DNA from: Planctomycetaceae bacterium
GTDB lineage: Bacteria > Planctomycetota > Planctomycetia > Pirellulales > Thermoguttaceae
Length of the DNA: 5,596 bases
Assembly: GCA_031266315.1 (NCBI GenBank)
Contig: JAISBG010000221.1
Location: 1-5,596, forward strand
Direction of reading: 5' to 3'
Made by a program: the position numbers and the translations under genes. Shown piece by piece: positions 1 through 3,543 of the stretch (the stretch's first letter is position 1; every line of letters starts with the position of its first letter). The notes under the pieces are model-generated. The model ran no database searches, had not been told where the DNA came from, and saw nothing but the letters and a program-made list of their open reading frames with translations.

Positions 1-675
1 TGCTATCCGCATTTTGTAATTTCCTCCAATATTCCCGCCTTGCCCGTCACCGATAATACCTTCACTGAACATCACCGAGTTACTGGTTCCGTCTGTAACA
101 CGTTCAAAACCTCCTAAAAACCGACCTGCCTGAAGCCAACTTCGGGACATGGGAAATTGTGTTTCAGGATTAACATCATGCATTCTTCCAGAGGTTCCTA
201 CTGCGGTTTGGAGTGCGTCATATCCTGCCAAATCACCGCGCGAACCGCGATAACTGGTATGCGAACACATGGTACTATCCCATAAATTGATATTGGAATC
301 GGAAGGACACAGTAAAGTGCCAATCCTTACCCGTGCTTCTGCTTTGTTGTACAAATCTCCGGCACTGAATACCAGATTGGAATAAAGTGTGGACTGTTCT
401 GCGAAGGGAAGAAGCAGTGCCAAGGCACTAGCTCGACCGATGTTTTTTGAAACATAAATCGGGTCAAAAGACGATGCCGGGAAACGATTATTGGCATCGT
501 GAAAATTGTGTACCGCCAAAGAAAGTTGTTTGATTTGGTTGGAACACTGCATCCGTCTGGCGGCTTCCCTTGCGGCTTGAACTGCTGGTAACAGTAATGC
601 GATCAATACGCCAATAATCGCAATTACTACGAGAAGTTCAACTAGTGTAAATCCGCGAAAAACTCGAATCTTCAT
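1..675 (-). CDS. DUF1559 domain protein with type IV prepilin-like N-terminus (partial, C-terminus off the left edge)
   Basis: An open frame runs from an ATG at 675 to the left edge without a stop, giving 225 residues. Residues 1-8 (MKIRVFRG) form a short basic leader. A prepilin-type segment, [20 protein letters not shown], follows, with cleavage expected after Gly8 and the usual Glu at +5. Next come [15 protein letters not shown], an [21 protein letters not shown] stretch, [11 protein letters not shown], a LLCPS segment and [13 protein letters not shown], all hallmarks of planctomycete DUF1559 (SBP_bac_10-like) proteins. Family members are usually about 300-400 residues and end with an H-X9-DG motif, which would lie outside the window. 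They are probably inner-membrane-anchored, pseudopilin-like proteins processed by a prepilin peptidase; their role is unknown, and genomes often carry dozens of paralogues. The start is fixed by AAGGAG seven bases upstream. It is the first gene after a long intergenic gap and has no visible operon partner here. Confidence 0.93.
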   Translation of the reverse strand, partial: MKIRVFRGFTLVELLVVIAIIGVLIALLLPAVQAAREAARRMQCSNQIKQLSLAVHNFHDANNRFPASSFDPIYVSKNIGRASALALLLPFAEQSTLYSNLVFSAGDLYNKAEARVRIGTLLCPSDSNINLWDSTMCSHTSYRGSRGDLAGYDALQTAVGTSGRMHDVNPETQFPMSRSWLQAGRFLGGFERVTDGTSNSVMFSEGIIGDGQGGNIGGNYKMRIA

Positions 676-856
676 GATTTTTCTCCTTAAAATAAAGGAA
701 TTTTTAGAAACGAAACCTACAGATTACGTACATATAATCTGCTTTTATGTAAAATGGGAAAATACCAAGCCGAGAAACGGCAACAGAATATCGCTCTTAC
801 GATTGGGAGCGACACGCTACTTTGGACAGGTTCATTCCCACCGACCAAAGTGGTGC
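676..856 (-). promoter_or_regulatory. Hairpin-rich upstream region, candidate structured 5' leader of the DUF1559 gene
   Basis: Inverted repeats follow one another along this stretch: ACTTTGG 819-825 with CCAAAGT 845-851; TCGCTC 791-796 with GAGCGA 807-812; GCCG 769-772 with CGGC 778-781; CAGATTA 720-726 with TAATCTG 735-741; and the Shine-Dalgarno hairpin. TTCCCA at 835-840, in the loop of the first hairpin, can pair with TGGGAA at 755-760, which would make a pseudoknot. A TATAAT on the minus strand at 862-857 could start a transcript near 850, making this a leader of about 175 nt. I do not recognise it as a known RNA family. The structure is inferred from inverted repeats only. No coding frame here has a ribosome binding site. 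Confidence 0.4.
683..700 (-). promoter_or_regulatory. Shine-Dalgarno of the DUF1559 gene inside a small hairpin
   Basis: On the minus strand AAGGAG (683-688) lies seven bases before the ATG at 675, a strong ribosome binding site that fixes the start. The six bases TTCCTT (695-700) can pair with all of it: five Watson-Crick pairs plus one G-U, across a six-base TATTTT loop. The stem is short, so sequestration is only a possibility. Confidence 0.7.
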
Positions 857-880
857 ATTATATGTTTTAAAATATAATGC
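855..880. repeat. AT-rich perfect hairpin, 9-bp stem
   Basis: GCATTATAT (855-863) and ATATAATGC (872-880) are perfect reverse complements around an 8-base loop. An alternative pairing, ATATGTT (860-866) with AACATAT (883-889), excludes this one. It may be an operator around the possible -10 box or simply AT-rich sequence. Confidence 0.5.
857..862 (-). promoter_or_regulatory. Possible -10 box (TATAAT) for the DUF1559 gene
   Basis: A perfect TATAAT is read on the minus strand. The best upstream match is TTCAGC at a 16-base spacing, which is a poor -35. The box sits in an AT-rich palindrome (GCATTATAT 855-863 with ATATAATGC 872-880), so the hexamer could arise by composition alone. Confidence 0.25.
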
Positions 881-895
881 TGAACATATACCTGC

Positions 896-945
896 GGATT
901 AATACGCGACACTCCCTTGACGGGAGACACGCAACTTACTAATCC
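896..945. repeat. Long imperfect hairpin
   Basis: Three nested helices are visible: GGATTA 896-901 with TAATCC 940-945; GCG 906-908 with CGC 930-932; CTCCC 912-916 with GGGAG 922-926. A symmetrical ACA/ACA internal loop separates the inner two, and TTGAC closes the top. It adjoins the 949-991 hairpin and has no U-tract, so it is not an obvious terminator. Confidence 0.5.
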
Positions 946-948
946 ACA

Positions 949-991
949 GTAATTTTCTACACGGAAAATCCGCTGGTCTGTAGAAAATTAC
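949..991. repeat. Perfect 13-bp inverted repeat
   Basis: GTAATTTTCTACA (949-961) and TGTAGAAAATTAC (979-991) pair perfectly around a 17-base loop, which itself holds CGGA/TCCG (962-972). There is no T-run after either arm. It could be a regulator-binding palindrome, part of a structured RNA read leftward toward the DUF1559 gene, or a small mobile-element remnant. Confidence 0.6.
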
Positions 992-1209
992 AGTTTGCCG
1001 AAGCAACCAAAGTATGTTGACGTACTCGATTTTTTTAACACCCGAACAAAAATTCGGGCGATTTATCTTTCAAAACGGAAAATTGTCTCCAAATGTTGAA
1101 ATTAATAAAGAAGACGAAAAATTATGTTGGTTATTTTACAGAAAAACCAAAACGCGTCAATATGAATACCCTCCCCGAAGAAAGTTTTTTCTCAAAAAAA
1201 TAGAAAATA
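992..1209. other. AT-rich intergenic stretch without a convincing gene
   Basis: The plus strand has an open frame of 66 codons (1014-1214), but it has no Shine-Dalgarno, resembles nothing I recognise, and its end runs into the repeat element that starts at 1210. The only structure seen is a perfect hairpin, CCCGAA 1041-1046 with TTCGGG 1053-1058 around a six-base loop, without a good T-tract. Confidence 0.5.
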
Positions 1210-1450
1210 TGTGACTATTCAGTGGAATAGCCCGATAGGGCTTCATTTTCATAACCGCAGGTCTTCGACCTGCGGTAGTACCGTGATAAAAAACCCGCCG
1301 CCTGAAAGGCGGGATTTTGTGCGGCAACGGGTTAAAATCCTGCCTTTCAGGCAGTGGTCTTTTGGGTTCACAGCCGCAGGTCGCTGACCTGCGGTTATGA
1401 AAATACTGCCTTTCAGGCAGAGAAAAAAATACTACTACTGAATAGTTACA
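1210..1450. mobile_element. MITE-like palindromic element, 241 bp, with terminal inverted repeats
   Basis: The ends TGTGACTATTCAGTGG (1210-1225) and CTACTGAATAGTTACA (1435-1450) are 16-bp inverted repeats matching at 14 positions. AAAATA directly flanks both ends (1204-1209 and 1451-1456), as a target duplication would. A second, perfect 19-bp inverted pair lies inside: ATTTTCATAACCGCAGGTC (1245-1263) with its complement at 1386-1404. Between them are hairpins at 1229-1242, 1254-1276 (10-bp stem), 1294-1313, 1340-1354, 1374-1394 (9-bp stem) and 1406-1420. CTGCCTTTCAGGCAG occurs twice, and its core GCCTTTCAGGC occurs a third time inverted. There is no transposase frame, so movement would need an enzyme supplied elsewhere. 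It could instead be a cluster of independent short palindromes; the AT-rich flanks make the duplication only suggestive. Confidence 0.55.
1288..1313 (-). terminator. Intrinsic terminator, minus strand (weak bidirectional)
   Basis: CCCGCC (1294-1299) pairs with GGCGGG (1308-1313), and on the minus strand six T residues (1293-1288) follow directly. On the plus strand only ATTTTG follows. It would stop transcripts leaving the oxidoreductase gene about 380 bases after its stop, separating it from the DUF1559 gene. It lies inside the MITE-like element. Confidence 0.6.
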
Positions 1451-1458
1451 AAAATATT

Positions 1459-1476
1459 TCTGATTCTACCGGATTA
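1459..1476 (+). repeat. 18-bp direct repeat block, copy 1
   Basis: TCTGATTCTACCGGATTA is identical to 3210-3227. Each copy lies a short way before a plus-oriented hairpin module (16 bases here, 36 at the other site), so it looks like one block of a mosaic intergenic repeat. Confidence 0.75.
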
Positions 1477-1487
1477 AGGGTAGGCAA

Positions 1488-1664
1488 TCACAAGGTGGGC
1501 GACCTTTTTCTAAAAGGTCGCGTCGGCGTACTCGCCGACAGTGAATCAAATTAACGATGATAATTGGTATTCCTACGTTTTAGTAGATAATTTCCGTCCA
1601 TAAACAGGGTACAAGTCGGCTAACGCCGACGCGATGTTTTGGCAAAACATCGCCTACCTTGTGA
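1488..1664. repeat. REPIN/BIME-like inverted pair of hairpin modules
   Basis: The outer ends TCACAAGGTGGGCGA (1488-1502) and TCGCCTACCTTGTGA (1650-1664) are 15-bp inverted repeats with one mismatch. The left module (1493-1555) has a 10-bp hairpin, GCGACCTTTT/AAAAGGTCGC, then GTCGGCG-TACT-CGCCGAC, then AGTGAATCAAATTAAC. The right module (1615-1660) is inverted, with the arm changed to GCGATGTTTT/AAAACATCGC, followed by GTCGGC-GTTA-GCCGAC in its own orientation. Two inverted REP-like hairpins around a short spacer is the architecture of REPIN/BIME units, normally moved in trans by a RAYT (Y1 HuH) transposase. No such gene is in the window. The right module begins 26 bases past the oxidoreductase stop codon. 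Confidence 0.65.
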
Positions 1665-1690
1665 AAATTCCGTGAGATATTTTACTAATA

Positions 1691-3046
1691 CTAAAATTCT
1701 TTTGTTTCACCGGGAATGGCGGTATGATATTTTCCGTTTTCGTCCGGTTTGACGGGCGATTCACTTTCGAGCGTCCAGTTTTCAAGACCGGGAGCGAGTT
1801 CGTAAGTCGAATTCCAGCAAGTATCATACGACAGTTCCATACCGGAATCAACCGCCATTCGACCCATGATGGAAGTGAATGTCGCTTTCACACCGCGTTC
1901 AATTTCATTCCACGGATTGTCTTCGCGAATCGCTTTGAATAACCGGTGATGTTCCTCTTGGTACGAATCACAGCCGGCCGCTTTCGGTTTCCAGACAACA
2001 TTTTCGGGAATTTCTTTCAATCCTTTATAAATGACCGGATTGCCGACTCCTTCGCCAAGAACAGCACAACCTTTTGTTCCGTGAATCACCGCGCGGAACG
2101 AATGCCATGATTTTGTGATTTGACGTAGTTGAACCATCATTTTCACACCGTCACCGAAACGGTATTCATAAGCACAATGATCGTACATCTGATCATTTGC
2201 TTTGCGTACCTGACGACCGCCTTGCCCTTGAACGGAAACCGGAACTTGTTCTCCACGCGCCCAGCAACAGATATCAATGTTGTGAATCATCCAATCCACC
2301 ATGTAACTGCCGTTGCCCCAAGTCCAGTTTTGGAAACCAAGCAACTGATTTTGAAGCGGTGTCAGATTGGGGTTGTGAATGAACGGAAATTCCGTCTGTA
2401 ACCGATAAACCCAACATGCAATCACTTCACCAATTTCGCCGTCCTGAATTGCTTTAATTGTTTCCTCCGTGCGCCAATAATGCCGGTTGTTCAAACCAAC
2501 CGCAACTTTGAGATTTTTCTGCTTCGCAATTTCATTCGCGGCAAGAATCTTTTTACAACCCGGCGTGTCAACCGCTAACGGTTTTTCCGCAAAAACATGA
2601 ACACCTTTTTCCACCGCGTAAGCAAAATAATGCGGACGGAATGCCGGCGGTGTTGCGAGAATAACCACATCGCCGGGCGAAAGAACATCAATAACCTTTT
2701 TGTAATTATCAAGATCGCCGAAAACATGATCGCCGACATCCAGTTTAGGGGCGGCAAACTCATCTTTTTGGAGAAATTCAAGAACATTTTTAGCACGGTC
2801 GGCAAAAGCGTCGCCAATCGCAACCAATTTCGTGGGACCTTGTGTGTGAAGAGCTTGACTGACTGCGCCGCGACCACGACCGCCGCAACCAACAAGACCA
2901 ATCCGAATGGTGTTATCCTCCGCAGCATGAACTTTAGGAATCATGGTTCCGGACAAAACGGAACCGGCGGCAAGTAAACCGGAAGTCTTCAAAAAATCAC
3001 GCCGTGAAGACAACTCGGACATCGAATGAACTGATGTTAATGACAT
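1691..3046 (-). CDS. Tat-exported Gfo/Idh/MocA family oxidoreductase
   Basis: The protein has 451 residues. A twin-arginine signal lies at residues 13-41 (SSRRDFLK, a hydrophobic stretch, then a likely cut after VHA), so it should be exported folded, presumably with its dinucleotide bound. The Rossmann domain follows, with GLVGCGGRGRG at 50-60, LATPP near 130-134 and the family EKP motif at 154-156 (Lys155 expected to be catalytic). The C-terminal domain carries DWMIHNID, where Asp251, His255 and Asp258 match the family's usual active-site pattern. The family performs NAD(P)-dependent oxidation or reduction of sugars and related polyols; planctomycetes have many Tat-exported paralogues, and the substrate cannot be read from sequence. 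AAAGGA (3055-3060), eight bases upstream, supports the first ATG; the Met at residue 9 has none. It stands alone, flanked on both sides by related hairpin repeats. Confidence 0.93.
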   Translation of the reverse strand: MSLTSVHSMSELSSRRDFLKTSGLLAAGSVLSGTMIPKVHAAEDNTIRIGLVGCGGRGRGAVSQALHTQGPTKLVAIGDAFADRAKNVLEFLQKDEFAAPKLDVGDHVFGDLDNYKKVIDVLSPGDVVILATPPAFRPHYFAYAVEKGVHVFAEKPLAVDTPGCKKILAANEIAKQKNLKVAVGLNNRHYWRTEETIKAIQDGEIGEVIACWVYRLQTEFPFIHNPNLTPLQNQLLGFQNWTWGNGSYMVDWMIHNIDICCWARGEQVPVSVQGQGGRQVRKANDQMYDHCAYEYRFGDGVKMMVQLRQITKSWHSFRAVIHGTKGCAVLGEGVGNPVIYKGLKEIPENVVWKPKAAGCDSYQEEHHRLFKAIREDNPWNEIERGVKATFTSIMGRMAVDSGMELSYDTCWNSTYELAPGLENWTLESESPVKPDENGKYHTAIPGETKEF

Positions 3047-3054
3047 AATCGGAA

Positions 3055-3060
3055 TCCTTT
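3055..3060 (-). promoter_or_regulatory. Shine-Dalgarno of the oxidoreductase gene
   Basis: AAAGGA on the minus strand, eight bases before the ATG at 3046. It favours this start over the in-frame Met eight codons later, and so leaves a short N-region of 14 residues before the twin arginines. Confidence 0.7.
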
Positions 3061-3120
3061 ACCTATTGAAGTATCAAATAATCGGGCAACATCGCCAATG
3101 ATGTTACACAACAGAGCAAT

Positions 3121-3149
3121 ATTATTCCTTATTTCTTATTCATTTTCAA
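3121..3149 (-). promoter_or_regulatory. Probable sigma-70-type promoter of the oxidoreductase gene
   Basis: TTGAAA (3149-3144) and AATAAT (3126-3121) each match the -35 and -10 consensus at five of six positions, with a 17-base spacer. Transcription would begin near 3114, giving a leader of about 68 nt with a 6-bp hairpin (AACATC 3088-3093 with GATGTT 3100-3105). The region is AT-rich, which raises the chance of a random match. Confidence 0.4.
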
Positions 3150-3209
3150 GAGTACCAAAGAGATCAATGAAGAATTGGCTAAAATGTTCTCCGCTCAATA
3201 AAAAAAACG

Positions 3210-3227
3210 TCTGATTCTACCGGATTA
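3210..3227 (+). repeat. 18-bp direct repeat block, copy 2
   Basis: Identical to 1459-1476. It follows an A-run (3200-3207) and lies 36 bases before the hairpin module at 3264, matching the order of blocks at the other site. Confidence 0.75.
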
Positions 3228-3263
3228 GATGTCCAAGCATTACACACGAAAATTCGCGGAAAG

Positions 3264-3489
3264 AGGTGGGTGATCCGTCCGCTGGACGGTCACGCCGGTT
3301 GAGTCATAATTTTGCCGTCGTTAATCTGGTTCACTGTCGGCGAAAATGGGTGGGCGATCCCTTCGCTGAAGGGTCGCGCCGGTTGACTTCTTATTGACTC
3401 CAAAACGGAAGGCAACATAGTTTCCGTTGTTAATCTGATTCACTGTCGGCTAACGCCGACGCGACCTTTTAGCAAAAGGTCGCCCACCT
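3264..3489. repeat. Cluster of three REP-like hairpin modules (two direct, one inverted)
   Basis: The cluster fills most of the gap between dnaE and the oxidoreductase promoter. Two plus-oriented 38-bp modules (3265-3302, 3349-3386) share GGTGGGYGATC, a six-pair variable arm, a GCT loop and TCRCGCCGGTTGA. Each has a single bulged T (3274, 3358). The third (3429-3489) is inverted and nearly identical to the module at 1493-1555. A 27-bp block (3315-3341) recurs at 3424-3450 with two changes, so 3265-3341 and 3349-3450 are tandem copies of one unit, differing by an indel of about 25 bases. The ends AGGTGGGYGA and TCGCCCACCT are inverted, as in a REPIN/BIME array. No coding frame of interest lies here. 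Confidence 0.7.
3404..3428. repeat. 7-bp stem hairpin inside the repeat cluster
   Basis: AACGGAA (3404-3410) pairs with TTCCGTT (3422-3428) around an 11-base loop. On the minus strand it is followed by TTGG, too short a T-run to call a terminator for dnaE. It contains most of the segment that distinguishes the two tandem units. Confidence 0.4.
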
Positions 3490-3504
3490 ATATTTGTCTA
3501 TCTG

Positions 3505-3528
3505 ATGGTTGCCCACCTTATGGTTGCC
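3505..3528 (+). repeat. Short tandem direct repeat, period 15
   Basis: ATGGTTGCC occurs at 3505-3513 and 3520-3528, separated by CACCTT, which echoes the CCCACCT end of the neighbouring module. It lies between the dnaE stop codon and the inverted module and may be a degraded repeat end. Confidence 0.45.
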
Positions 3529-3543
3529 GGCTTTTATATGTTT

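Noticed and set aside
674..877. A 67-codon plus-strand frame divergent from the DUF1559 gene
   Set aside because: It starts on the same CATG as the DUF1559 start, has no ribosome binding site, and covers the hairpin-rich upstream region, which explains the sequence better.
1014..1214. A 66-codon plus-strand open frame as a small gene
   Set aside because: No Shine-Dalgarno, no recognisable family, AT-rich composition, and its last codons cross the boundary of the repeat element at 1210.
1229..1420. Regular palindromes as a CRISPR array
   Set aside because: The repeats are short self-complementary hairpins of several types without uniform spacers, and no cas gene is present.
2129..2977. Several open frames of 60-126 codons opposite or out of frame with the oxidoreductase
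   Set aside because: They overlap a well-supported gene in other frames and have no motifs or ribosome binding sites.
3082..3201. A plus-strand frame ending in STKEINEELAKMFSAQ that looks like the C-terminus of a lost protein
   Set aside because: It has no start, is only about 39 codons long between stops, and coincides with the promoter of the oxidoreductase; chance is more likely than a pseudogene.
3445..3483. Tandem hairpins as an intrinsic terminator of dnaE
   Set aside because: The stems are strong, but no T-run follows on the minus strand; they are repeat modules and any role in termination is unproven.
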